Part shown: one piece after another, positions 54,980 through 63,855 of the stretch
How the letters are laid out: the number at the start of each line of letters is the position of its first letter
Position numbering within the stretch: position 1 is the first letter of the stretch
Source of the DNA: Phaeobacter sp. A36a-5a
GTDB lineage: Bacteria; Pseudomonadota; Alphaproteobacteria; Rhodobacterales; Rhodobacteraceae
Length of the DNA: 64,000 nucleotides
NCBI RefSeq assembly: GCF_037911135.1
Contig: NZ_JBBLYU010000004.1
Location: 248,001-312,000 of the forward strand
Reading direction: 5' to 3'
Made by a program: the position numbers and the translations under genes
Notes under the pieces: model-generated
What the model was told of the DNA's origin: nothing
What the model saw: only the letters and a program-made list of their open reading frames with translations
Databases searched by the model: none

Positions 54980-57141
54980 CCATCGCCTCTAGGTACAATT
55001 TTTGAAAGCGCACTCAGAAAATCTTCCGGGAGGGCATCAGTGGAAAGTTCCCCCTTATTGATCTGTTCAATAATGCTAGAGAAATCGGATACGCTTCTAT
55101 TGATTTCCTTTTGCTCGGCTTCAGATCGATCCCGATGAATTCTTCGCATTTTCTTGATTTCTTCGGCGTTCGGGTAACTGAACTTCAGGTGGAAACCTTC
55201 GGCAGCAATTTTTTCGAACTCAGCACTTAGCTTTTCGCTGGCGGCTCCAACACCATATACTCTTACCCAAGCGCGGGACCGAGTTATAGCCGTGAATAGC
55301 GTATTTCTCTTCTTAGCCAACTCAAGTCCAGCAAAGCACTCGTGTGAATTTAGTACATAGACCATGGCCGCCTCATTACCCTTTGCTCGGTAAATGTGGG
55401 AAACGGCTATACTATCATCAACAAATATTTCATCTCGGCTGGAATTGACACCCGCCAGATGTGACTGAATACCTCTGTTCATGAGCTCACGAAAAACTAC
55501 GGAAAATTGACTTTTTGAGGTGTAGGCATTAGGTAGAATGATCAAAATATCTCGGGCGAGAAGTTCATCTGCTAGAAGGTTTTTCTCAATATCAGCGGCA
55601 ACCGATTCAGCTTGTTTTTGCGCGCTTTCAAAGCTCCGAAACTGAACTGCGTCCTCTGGAGAGATAAGTGCCCTTTCAGGATCGGAGAAAAATGCAGGCG
55701 AGCACTCTGGTTTGCGCTTCAATGAAACACCTTTTCCAAGGGCAAGTTCGCCTTTTGCCGTCTCGTAACCGATCTCCTGCCAAAGTGCCGGTTCGTCAAA
55801 GATTTGAACCAAGCTTGGTGTCGATTCTGATGGGGCTTCGCGTGCAATTCCGAACCCAAGACCATGTGCAACAGTCAAAGCCCATGGTGTATTTCTGTAG
55901 CAGACAGGAAGTACGATATCTTGAGGTGGTCGATTTGGGTCCTTTCTCAACTGCACCAAAGGCTGACCTTCGCTGTCGTTGCCAAAGAGTGCTTCAGGAG
56001 AGGGCATGCTGTATTCGCCGAGGTTCTGCAGCTCGTCGTATGCCCAAACAATCCGTTTGGGTGCTTTGCATACTGAGTAGGCCATTCTAAAGAACGAAAC
56101 CGGTAAGTCTTGCGCTTCATCGATCAGTATCGCGTCAAAAAGCTCGGTAGGATTGTCGAACTTCTTTAGGGCGGTCAACAACTCGGTACAGGCCCCGTCA
56201 AAGCTCTCCTTTCCATATTTTCGATCTGCGGCACTCCATGTCAGCGGCTCAACATCATGAGCTCGTGCTGCTTGAGAATAAAAGCCCGGCTCGGATCGAC
56301 TGCCCCAGCAATGGAAAATGTGAATTTTTGACCAGTCTGGTTCATCTTTCTTCGTCTCATACATAAAGCGACGAACTAGATCTTTGAACTGTTGCTGTAG
56401 AGCGCGGCTATAATAAGTGACGGCAATATCCCAGTCTGGATGACGCGCGTGTAGGTAAGCGGCCTTCAAGGCTAGAACAATAGTCTTGCCTGATCCAGCT
56501 AGACCTCGAATCCGCTGTGGGCCTTCTGGGTATGCAATTGCAGACTTCTTCTGCCACGAATCTAGGTTTGCTACACCTGCTTCGATTTTCTTTAAAACTG
56601 CGCCGCGTGAATCATCCCTACCAACGTTGAGCCTTTTGTTATTAGGTTTGATAGTCGTTACGCGTTGAATCGTGGCATTAAGAGACGCCTCATGATCCTC
56701 GCTTACACTCGGAAATGCCTTGATGATTTCGAGTAAATTTTCGGGAGATGCATGCAGAACGTCTTCATCATCTACTTTGATATCGTCGGAGAAATAAGTG
56801 ATTATCTGAGGTTTCAGAACTAATTCGCGACGTTTAACTAGATTTTTATTATCGAAGAGCTTTGAGTTGATGTTCCGAAAAATTTCGTCTTGACGGTCAA
56901 GCAGTTCCTCAACCCACTCGTCGTGGTGGGAAATCCCCTGTATCGGTGCTGTCAGGTCAAACAACACGAGTCCATGTTCACGAGTTACAAGCAGAGCGTC
57001 AGCGCTGACTTGCCCATCTGCGCTATCGAATAGAGGGTAGGCAAAGTATAGCGTCCCTTCTAGGTCGGCTTTCGAAAGCACATCGCGAAGGCTTGTTTCG
57101 GCAACTGTTTGACCAGCGGAACCAAATACAATGTCGAGCAT
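54976..57141 (-). CDS. UvrD/Rep-type superfamily 1 helicase with N-terminal NERD-like domain
   Basis: I start at the ATG ending at 57141 (MLDIVFGSAGQTVAE), with GAGGGGAAAG just upstream; GTG at 57159 is less likely. The 721-residue protein has an N-terminal region (about 1-120) with VSADALLVTREHGLVLFDL, which recalls nuclease-related NERD domains. The helicase core follows: Walker A RGLAGSGKT with Lys219, motif II AILIDEAQDLPVSF, YRNTPWAL, and motif VI FTAITRSRAWVRVYG. A short Glu/Lys-rich tail ends it. It probably translocates on DNA (or RNA). Stop overlaps the DUF2290 start. Role unknown; defence against phage or plasmid is a hypothesis. Confidence 0.9.
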   Translation of the reverse strand: MLDIVFGSAGQTVAETSLRDVLSKADLEGTLYFAYPLFDSADGQVSADALLVTREHGLVLFDLTAPIQGISHHDEWVEELLDRQDEIFRNINSKLFDNKNLVKRRELVLKPQIITYFSDDIKVDDEDVLHASPENLLEIIKAFPSVSEDHEASLNATIQRVTTIKPNNKRLNVGRDDSRGAVLKKIEAGVANLDSWQKKSAIAYPEGPQRIRGLAGSGKTIVLALKAAYLHARHPDWDIAVTYYSRALQQQFKDLVRRFMYETKKDEPDWSKIHIFHCWGSRSEPGFYSQAARAHDVEPLTWSAADRKYGKESFDGACTELLTALKKFDNPTELFDAILIDEAQDLPVSFFRMAYSVCKAPKRIVWAYDELQNLGEYSMPSPEALFGNDSEGQPLVQLRKDPNRPPQDIVLPVCYRNTPWALTVAHGLGFGIAREAPSESTPSLVQIFDEPALWQEIGYETAKGELALGKGVSLKRKPECSPAFFSDPERALISPEDAVQFRSFESAQKQAESVAADIEKNLLADELLARDILIILPNAYTSKSQFSVVFRELMNRGIQSHLAGVNSSRDEIFVDDSIAVSHIYRAKGNEAAMVYVLNSHECFAGLELAKKRNTLFTAITRSRAWVRVYGVGAASEKLSAEFEKIAAEGFHLKFSYPNAEEIKKMRRIHRDRSEAEQKEINRSVSDFSSIIEQINKGELSTDALPEDFLSALSKIVPRGDG

Positions 57142-58011
57142 CACTTTCCCCTCAGACACATCAAGACAGTCGTTCTGATGCTGTTAGCCTATGATGTTAA
57201 AACCGCAGTCAGCGTAGGCTGCATGTCTTCTTCTAACGATATTGGGCGCTTACGGCCAGTACGCTACAATCAGAATTTGAGGCATCGAGCAAGCGCTGAA
57301 GCCCGTTCGGCCCCGTAGAACCTAGTTACCGAGCTAACAACGGTATTGGGTCAGGCAGCAAATGCGGCACCAGCGAAAGACTGAGAGGTGACCGACGGCC
57401 GCAATGGACTCCAAAGCAACCGACCTCAATGTCTATCTGGATGTCCGCTTCGGTGACTGCGCGAGGCTTTGCAAAGCCCGCTTCCTGCGCTTCGCTGACG
57501 TTTGAGCGAGGTGCAGCATTGCCATGGCAGATCGGTCAGCGTGGAATGTCCGCTTCCGGGAAATTGCTCGGGATCTTTTGCCCTCGCAGCAGAGTGCCCA
57601 CTGCGCCTGGCTCGAATGTCTTGTTTGGGCTGCCTGCCGTCATTCACACTTGGTGCGGCGATTGCCCAGTCAGAGCCCAAAGCTTCAAGTGCTGCGACTG
57701 ACACGAAGGGATGCGGAGCCCAGAAAGCTGCCGCTGCAAAGTTGCGAACCGTGTTCGCCCTTCTGACCTGACTGGCCCAGGGCTGCCATTGATCGGATGT
57801 CTCATCGCTACAGCAGGCCGCCCCGAAGCGGCATTCGCATTCAAGTGGAGCATTTCAAGCCCACCGACACTTCAGCTGAGTTGCCGCTACTCGCTGCAGC
57901 CACGTCCAGAGGATTAGTTCAGTGTCGGGTTTGCACAGTGTCAGCCACTTGGTTTTCATACCAGCTTCAACCAGATTTGCTCAGGCGGCTTCTGAAGCTC
58001 TCCGCTTTTCT
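57142..58011. other. Non-coding stretch between the helicase pair and the secretion locus
   Basis: These 870 bases hold the promoter side of the helicase operon and, from about 57360, a patch with GTCCGCT at 57443 and 57548 and words shared with 52650-52800 (GAAGGGATGCGG, CAGAAAGCTG, TGCAAAGT). Short frames are open on both strands but none shows family features or a good ribosome binding site. It may be decayed sequence at an insertion boundary. Confidence 0.55.
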
Positions 58012-60270
58012 CTACCAGTTGATTGCATCTGAACTATCCATATCGAAGTCTAGGTCGTCACAGAACGTTTCCGCTCCCTCTCTATCATCAGACAAGTTAA
58101 CTGCCGCATCAGACCCGTTTTCATCGGTTCCTTCTACTATAGCATCCATCCAGTCTGTACTTTCTTCGAGTTCGAACTCGTCTTCATCATCTGAGTGCAA
58201 ACTGGAGGAGTTTTGACCTTCTTCTAGGCTTCCTCCATTTCCGGGATTGCTGTCGTGATAGCCATCGGCGTCGTTGCCATGACCATTGTTGCCGTCGTCA
58301 CCATCATCCTGCCCGGACTTGTTTCCTTTGCCGCCCCCCTTCCCGGGGTTGCTGTCGTCATAACCATCGACGTCGTTGCCATGGCCGTTGTTGCCGTCGT
58401 CACCATCATCCTGCCCGGACTTGTTTCCTTTACCGCCCCCCTTCCCGGGGTTGCTGTCGTCATAACCATCGGCGTCGTTGCCATGGCCGTTGTTGCCGTC
58501 ATCGCTATCATCCTGCCCGGACTTGTTCCCTTTGCCGGATCCCTTCCCGGGATTGCTGTCATCATGACCATCGGCGTCATTACCATGGCCGTTATTGCCG
58601 TCGTCACCATCGACAGCGGGGTCTTCCTCCGGTTCAGAAGTACCGCCGTCTTCACCAGCGGGCTCATCCTCCGGTTCCGAGGTCCCGCCGTCTTCACCAG
58701 CGGGCTCATCCTCCGGTTCCGAGGTGCCGCCGCCATCGCCAGCAGAGTCACCCTCCGGTTCAGAGGTGCCGCCGCCGTCGCCAGCGGGTTCATCCTCCGG
58801 CTCGGAAGTGCCGCCGCCGTCGCCAGCGGGCTCATCCTCCGGTTCGGAAGTACCGCCGCCGTCGCCAGCGGGCTCATCCTCAGGTTCGGAAGTGCCGCCG
58901 TCGTTGCCAGCGGGCTCATCCTCGGGTTCCGAGGTCCCGCCGCCGTCGCCAGCGGGCTCATCCTCCGGTTCGGAAGTATCGCCGCCGTCGCCAGCAGGCT
59001 CATCCTCAGGTTCGGAAGTGCCGCCGTCGTTGCCAGTGGGCTCATCCTCCGGTTCGGAAGTACCGCCGCCATCGCCAGCAGGCTCATCCTCGGGTTCCGA
59101 GGTCCCGCCGCCATCGCCAGCAGGCTCATCCTCCGGTTCGGAAGTACCGCCGCCGTCGCCAGCGGGCTCATCCTCAGGTTCGGAAGTGCCGCCGTCGTTG
59201 CCAGCGGGCTCATCCTCGGGTTCCGAGGTCCCGCCGCCATCGCCAGCGGGCTCATCCTCCGGTTCGGAAGTACCGCCGCCGTCGCCAGCGGGGTCTTCCT
59301 CCGGTTCAGAAGTACCGCCGTCTTCACCAGCGGGCTCATCCTCCGGTTCCGAGGTGCCGCCGCCATCGCCAGCAGGGTCACCCTCCGGTTCAGAGGTGCC
59401 GCCGCCGACGCCAGCGGGTTCATCCTCCGGTTCCGAGGTGCCGCCGCCATCGCCAGCAGGCTCATCCTCCGGTTCGGAAGTGCCGCCGCCGTCGCCAGCG
59501 GGCTCATCCTCCGGCTCGGAAGTGCCGCCGCCATCGCCAGCAGGCTCATCCTCCGGTTCCGAGGTGCCGCCGCCATCGGCAGCTGGCTCATTCTCCGGCT
59601 CGGAAGTACCGCCGCCATCGCCAGCGGGCTCATCCTCCGGCTCGGAAGTACCGCCGCCATCGCCAGCGGGTTCATCCTCCGGCTCGGAAGTACCGCCGCC
59701 ATCGCCAGCGGGTTCATCCTCCGGCTCGGAAGTGCCGCCGTCGTTGCCAGCGGGCTCGTCTTCTAGCTGGTCAGAATCGCCACGGCTGTTGTGCTGTGTA
59801 AGGGGTGCCGCGATTTCATCAGCGGCAAAGGACACATCCGGATTTTCGCTTGCAACAGGCGATCCCTTTTCTTGTCCGGCTTCGATACCTGAACGACCTG
59901 AAATCGGTGCTTCAATTTCATTTCCCTGGTCGAAACCTTTGGAATTGCTCCCTGAGTTCCGGGAGCCGCCGGGGCCTTGCTTCTCGCCGTCAACTAAGGC
60001 CTGTCCTTCAGGCGGTGATTGCTCACTGCTATCGGCAGAAGTGTTTTCTACAGCCTTTGCCTTTCCCTCAATGAACCTGTCTGAGAAAGCACGGACCTGT
60101 TCAGTGAAATACGCTCGGAGAGCTCCAACGTTAACCGAAAAGCCCGATGTTTCTGTCACGGATTGGAGGTTATGCTGATCAGGTGCCTGTTGACCCTTTG
60201 AACCGGGTCCGTGTTCTTCCTGAGCAGAAGAACCGGCGTTCTGACCTGAATTTTTGTTGGTGTTGGCCAT
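58012..60270 (-). CDS. Large acidic repeat protein, probable cargo of the adjacent type I secretion-like exporter
   Basis: I start at the ATG ending at 60270 (MANTNKNSGQNAGSS); the ATG ending at 60288 is also possible. The 752-residue protein has no signal peptide or membrane helix. Residues about 1-165 are polar and Gly/Ser/Glu-rich. Then come 27 full copies of a 14-residue unit, consensus DEPAGDGGGTSEPE, and after them three full copies and a partial copy of a 34-residue unit with NNGHGNDADGYDDSNPGKG and GKGNKSGQD. The C-terminal 70 residues are highly acidic, contain ESTDWMDAIVEG, and end DSSDAINW. The Asp/Gly/Asn-rich units could bind calcium. Lack of a leader and position after HlyD and ABC genes suggest C-terminal type I export. 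I do not recognise a named family. Confidence 0.85.
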   Translation of the reverse strand: MANTNKNSGQNAGSSAQEEHGPGSKGQQAPDQHNLQSVTETSGFSVNVGALRAYFTEQVRAFSDRFIEGKAKAVENTSADSSEQSPPEGQALVDGEKQGPGGSRNSGSNSKGFDQGNEIEAPISGRSGIEAGQEKGSPVASENPDVSFAADEIAAPLTQHNSRGDSDQLEDEPAGNDGGTSEPEDEPAGDGGGTSEPEDEPAGDGGGTSEPEDEPAGDGGGTSEPENEPAADGGGTSEPEDEPAGDGGGTSEPEDEPAGDGGGTSEPEDEPAGDGGGTSEPEDEPAGVGGGTSEPEGDPAGDGGGTSEPEDEPAGEDGGTSEPEEDPAGDGGGTSEPEDEPAGDGGGTSEPEDEPAGNDGGTSEPEDEPAGDGGGTSEPEDEPAGDGGGTSEPEDEPAGDGGGTSEPEDEPTGNDGGTSEPEDEPAGDGGDTSEPEDEPAGDGGGTSEPEDEPAGNDGGTSEPEDEPAGDGGGTSEPEDEPAGDGGGTSEPEDEPAGDGGGTSEPEGDSAGDGGGTSEPEDEPAGEDGGTSEPEDEPAGEDGGTSEPEEDPAVDGDDGNNGHGNDADGHDDSNPGKGSGKGNKSGQDDSDDGNNGHGNDADGYDDSNPGKGGGKGNKSGQDDGDDGNNGHGNDVDGYDDSNPGKGGGKGNKSGQDDGDDGNNGHGNDADGYHDSNPGNGGSLEEGQNSSSLHSDDEDEFELEESTDWMDAIVEGTDENGSDAAVNLSDDREGAETFCDDLDFDMDSSDAINW
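58229..58611 (-). repeat. 102-bp tandem repeats encoding a 34-residue Asp/Gly/Asn unit
   Basis: Three full units and a 25-residue partial unit, each with GDDGNNGHGND, then DGYDDSNPGKG and GKGNKSGQD. They follow the 42-bp array within the same gene. Units 2 and 3 are nearly identical, so recent duplication or gene conversion is likely. Confidence 0.85.
58623..59763 (-). repeat. 42-bp tandem array encoding 27 copies of a 14-residue acidic unit
   Basis: The unit encodes DEPAGDGGGTSEPE with variants GNDGG, GEDGG, GVGGG, GDPA and EDPA. Variants recur in the same order in places (GDPA/GDSA unit followed by a GEDGG unit), which points to duplication of multi-unit blocks. Total length is about 1.14 kb. 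Confidence 0.92.
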
Positions 60271-60389
60271 TCCTGTGCTCCACAGCACGGCAATTACTGC
60301 GTGTCTAAAGTTATTTCATTTTCAGTGTAATAAACCCTTAATGAGGGTGTTCGCTAAATTATTTTCCCCATTAGGGGCAGTATGCGTTC

Positions 60390-61733
60390 TCACGCCTCAG
60401 TAAGGGCGCGATCCCGCAAAACACGCAAAGGCTTGAAGAAATACTCCAGAACAGTCTTCCGTCCCGTCTGGAGATCGGCGGTGACAGACATTCCAGGCCT
60501 CAATGGCAAATCCGCAAAACTCGCGGACTCCTGCGCAAGAAGTCTCAACCTAACCCGATAACGTGCTTCCCCCTGTTCATCCACATTACTGGAAGGAGAG
60601 ACATGGGTAACCTCGGCAGGTATGCCCCCGAAACGCGCAAAATCATAAGTCAGCACTTTGACCACCGCTTGGAGCCCCGGAGTGATGTCGCTGATCCTGT
60701 CAGCCGGGACTACCAGCTCCGCGAACATCTCACCCGCGACGGGGACCACCGTTGCGATAACCGCGCCAGCAGCAACCACCTGTCCCGGGTCGGCGACTGT
60801 CATGTCCTGAACTCTGCCTGCAACCGGTGCCAGTATCTCTTCGCGGTCTATGCGAGGACTAAGGCGGGCAACCTCCTTTTCGAGGCTGGCAAGCTCTGAA
60901 TTGATTTCAGCAAGCCTCTGAGCTGCAAGCTCCAGCCTTTCAGCTTCACGCTGGACCAAGGCCAATTCCGCTTGGTCAAGCTTGAGAGCCGCCGAGGCAG
61001 CTTCGCCGCGTGTTTCAGCTACTTCCCTGCGAATAGAGGCCAGTACGCGTTTATTGTCATCCAGTGCTGCAGCACTTGCGCTGCCGCTTGCCGCAAGCTG
61101 TTCCATCCGTCTGAGTGACGCCTGTGCAAGCTGCGCCTGATGTTTAAGTTCGGCTAACTCACTGCGCGCAGTTTCCAGTTCCACTCTGGCAAGTTCGGCA
61201 CGTGAAGCCAGCATACGGTTTTCAGCAGAGGCAACACGTTCCTGCATGCTGAAAACATAAGACTGGTCCGCCCAGGGCCCGCCTGAATTCTCCAGGAAAG
61301 TCCCGCCTGAAAGCACGGCCTGCTGCCGGGTTGCCTCCGCATGCAGGGTCTCTTGGCGTGTATGAAGCCCTGCGAGGGCAGCTCTGGCTTCGTCCACATT
61401 TATCCGGACGAGAACCTGGCCTGCTTCCACTGTGTCACCTTCTCTCACCAGAACCTGCTCTACGACCCCTCCTTCCAAATGCTGCGCCGGGCGTGAGCCA
61501 TCCAGTGGAAGAACCAGTCCTTCAGCCACAACCGTTTCATAAACTGGCGTCAACGCGGCCCAAGCGATTGCTGCGGCAAAGGCGCCTCCGATCCAGAAAA
61601 TCAGAGAACGGGAGAGCCCATCGTCATGTGGTTCATCAAGAGGGCCGGCAATCGCCAGTCGGCGTTGCATGAGATCATTCTCAAGTTTCTTGTCACTGTA
61701 CCGGCTTTTCCAAGGCAGAATGCGGTTTAGCAT
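60390..61733 (-). CDS. HlyD-family membrane fusion protein of a type I secretion-like system
   Basis: I start at the ATG ending at 61733 (MLNRILPWKSRYSDKK), 4 bases past the ABC gene's stop. The 447-residue protein has a short cytoplasmic N-terminus, one membrane helix (about 45-66: SLIFWIGGAFAAAIAWAAL), a lipoyl-like half-motif (LEGGVVEQVLVREGDTVEAGQVLVRI, seen as EGGVVEQVLVREGDTV), a coiled coil (about 125-290) and a beta-barrel part containing ILAPVAGRVQDM. This is the usual HlyD/PrtE plan linking an inner-membrane ABC exporter to an outer-membrane TolC-like channel. No tolC gene lies in the window. Confidence 0.93.
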   Translation of the reverse strand: MLNRILPWKSRYSDKKLENDLMQRRLAIAGPLDEPHDDGLSRSLIFWIGGAFAAAIAWAALTPVYETVVAEGLVLPLDGSRPAQHLEGGVVEQVLVREGDTVEAGQVLVRINVDEARAALAGLHTRQETLHAEATRQQAVLSGGTFLENSGGPWADQSYVFSMQERVASAENRMLASRAELARVELETARSELAELKHQAQLAQASLRRMEQLAASGSASAAALDDNKRVLASIRREVAETRGEAASAALKLDQAELALVQREAERLELAAQRLAEINSELASLEKEVARLSPRIDREEILAPVAGRVQDMTVADPGQVVAAGAVIATVVPVAGEMFAELVVPADRISDITPGLQAVVKVLTYDFARFGGIPAEVTHVSPSSNVDEQGEARYRVRLRLLAQESASFADLPLRPGMSVTADLQTGRKTVLEYFFKPLRVLRDRALTEA

Positions 61734-61737
61734 GTGC

Positions 61738-63855
61738 TCATCTTTCGGGTTTGCCAAAACCGGCCGCAATTCCGGACCGGAGTTTGAGTTCGAAGTCGGC
61801 CGCCCGCACATGGCTGGGACGGTGTGTGGCCATCAGCACTGTCAGGCCGCCCCGCTGACGGGTCAGCCAATTCATGAGAGCGGCTTCCAGTGCGGAATCC
61901 ATCGCATCTGCAGGATCATCCAGGAGCAGGACCCTCGGTTCGCGCAAAACTGCCCGAACTACTGCAAGCGCCTGTGCGGTTCCGCGAGGGATCGTGGCCT
62001 GCCGCGCGGCGGTCAGGCGTGTTTGAAGGCCGTCAGGCAAGCTAGCTAGAAAGGAAGAGAGCCCAAAGACAGCAGATAGTTCTTCCAATTCGCCGTCCGT
62101 CGCAGAGGGCTTACCCAGCCGCAGATTCTGCGCCACGGTGCCATGAATCAACGCTGGTGTCTCCGGAACATGTGCGACCAGGCCGCGCAAGGCACTTACC
62201 GGCAGCTGATGACTGTTCACTCCGCCGATCAAAACTTGCCCTGCCCGGAGCGGGGACAGTCCGTTGATGCAGCGTAAAAGAGTGCTCTTTCCTGCCCCCG
62301 ACGGGCCAGTCACAACTACAAAACTGCCAGCAGGAATCTTGCAAGAGATCCCGCTCAATGCATTTGTGGAAGAGCCTGGATAGCGGCTGACGGCGCGGCG
62401 GATTTCTATTGACCGGTCGACATCGAATTTTTGCGGCGCAGCTTTCTGTTCCTGCTCGTCCGGGAGCTTCATAAGCGCGTCGATTTGCTTGATCTGGCTG
62501 CGGAAGTCCGACACACGGCTAAGGAGTTGATAGGCACTCTGAATAGGGGCCAGTACACGCCAGCTGATAACCATAGCAGCCAGAAGAGATCCGTTTGTTA
62601 TCTGGCCTTTCATGACAAGCAGCGCACCTGCCACTGCGATCAGCCCTCCAGCAACAGGAGTCGCGGAGGCCGCAACGGCATCAAGCGTGCGCCGCAAAAC
62701 GGCAACCCGTTGCTGCGCTCTGGAATTGGCACGCCCTGCCCGGGCCACTGCTGCCAACCAATGATCCTCCTGGCCGTTTGCGTGAATTTGGCCAATGCCA
62801 TGGCAGACTTCATGCACGAGGCCGTTATAATGCGCCCGCGCCTTGCGGGCTTCGCTGGACCGGGCTTTGAGCGAAGGGTAGGTCGCCCAGGCCAGAACGG
62901 CGCAAAACAGGCAAACAGCCAACGGAATAAGCGCCAGTTGCCAGCTCCAGAAAGCGAGCCCCGCCAGCAGTAAAACTGCAATTGGGATATCAAAACAAAC
63001 TTCAAGTGCTGAACCTGTCAAAGCACTGGGTGTCGCCGCGAGCTGCCTGGCTCGCGCCCCTTGCGCCGCAACACTGCTCTGACCTAGACGGTCCATCGGC
63101 AAGGACAGGATTTTGGCAAGAATTTCTGTAGTCGCTAAATAGTCCAACCGGGCTGCGATACGCGCAGCAGTACGAGCACGGATGCGCCGGAATGCAAGAT
63201 CGCTGACAATCACCAACCCCAGGCCAAGTCCGATTGCCGACAGCGTATCTAGAGCTCCTGTCGGAATCACAACACTGTACATGCCGACAATGCCGAATGC
63301 TGAGGCTATCGAAATAGCCGCGATCGCCAGTTTGGTCAGCAGCAGGCGCAGGAACTCCCGCCTCATCGCTGATAGGCGTGATTTGAACCAGGAAGACGGC
63401 TGCTCAGCAAGCTCGTCAGGCCGGTGAAAGGTTACAAGTACGTCACCCGGCCTTGTAAAGGATGCCCTAAGTTCGCCGGAAACAGGATCCACTGCGCGCT
63501 TCTGTTCAACATTTGAAGCGACGTAGGGGTATCCGGCTGCGTCAATCAGTAGAACCGGACCTGTTCCGGTTCGAAGCGCCTGAGAGGTGGCCGGGGTCTG
63601 CCGGGTTTCCACCCCCAGTCGATAGAAGGCGTTGCGCAAGTCCTCAATCGAAAATGCTCCAGAGAAGTGGGGCATCGAGTGAAACAATCCTACGCCGGAC
63701 TGCACCCATTCCAAAATCTCAAGGCAGCGCAGGAACGCAGCCACCATCGGATCCTGTGTTCCCACACCCGGCAGCAACCCTTGCGCGATCGCTCCTTCGA
63801 ATTGATCCAAGGCCTGATCGCGATAGAAGTCGGAACTTGCAGTGACTGAGTTCAT
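61738..63855 (-). CDS. ABC exporter subunit with C39-like N-terminal region and degenerate ATPase motifs
   Basis: This 705-residue half transporter has an N-terminal region (about 1-150) reminiscent of the non-catalytic C39-like domain of type I exporters (FSIEDLRNAFYRLGVETRQT; GPVLLIDAAGYPYV), about six membrane helices (160-440) and an ATPase domain. Walker A GPSGAGKST is intact (Lys523). However Walker B reads VLLLDDPADAMDS, with Asp647 where catalytic Glu is expected, and the signature LSGGQ is replaced by IPRGTAQ. The switch His is present in MATHRPSH. It overlaps the partial ABC gene before it by ATGA, so the exporter is probably a heterodimer. Confidence 0.92.
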   Translation of the reverse strand: MNSVTASSDFYRDQALDQFEGAIAQGLLPGVGTQDPMVAAFLRCLEILEWVQSGVGLFHSMPHFSGAFSIEDLRNAFYRLGVETRQTPATSQALRTGTGPVLLIDAAGYPYVASNVEQKRAVDPVSGELRASFTRPGDVLVTFHRPDELAEQPSSWFKSRLSAMRREFLRLLLTKLAIAAISIASAFGIVGMYSVVIPTGALDTLSAIGLGLGLVIVSDLAFRRIRARTAARIAARLDYLATTEILAKILSLPMDRLGQSSVAAQGARARQLAATPSALTGSALEVCFDIPIAVLLLAGLAFWSWQLALIPLAVCLFCAVLAWATYPSLKARSSEARKARAHYNGLVHEVCHGIGQIHANGQEDHWLAAVARAGRANSRAQQRVAVLRRTLDAVAASATPVAGGLIAVAGALLVMKGQITNGSLLAAMVISWRVLAPIQSAYQLLSRVSDFRSQIKQIDALMKLPDEQEQKAAPQKFDVDRSIEIRRAVSRYPGSSTNALSGISCKIPAGSFVVVTGPSGAGKSTLLRCINGLSPLRAGQVLIGGVNSHQLPVSALRGLVAHVPETPALIHGTVAQNLRLGKPSATDGELEELSAVFGLSSFLASLPDGLQTRLTAARQATIPRGTAQALAVVRAVLREPRVLLLDDPADAMDSALEAALMNWLTRQRGGLTVLMATHRPSHVRAADFELKLRSGIAAGFGKPER

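Noticed and set aside
57797-58216. 139-codon plus-strand frame at the end of the repeat-protein gene
   Set aside because: Overlaps the well-supported C-terminus of the repeat protein in antisense and has no motif.
58224-59717. Alternative minus-strand frame rich in Met, Ala and Arg through the repeats
   Set aside because: It covers only the repeats, lacks a ribosome binding site and gives a very basic low-complexity product.
58623-59763. Possible CRISPR array
   Set aside because: Units are contiguous 42-bp coding repeats with no unique spacers, and no cas gene is present.
58255-60178. Two plus-strand open frames through the tandem repeats
   Set aside because: They exist because the 42-bp unit is a multiple of three without stops. 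The minus-strand frame is chosen because it also continues through unique N- and C-terminal sequence, is collinear with the exporter genes, and gives an acidic soluble protein.
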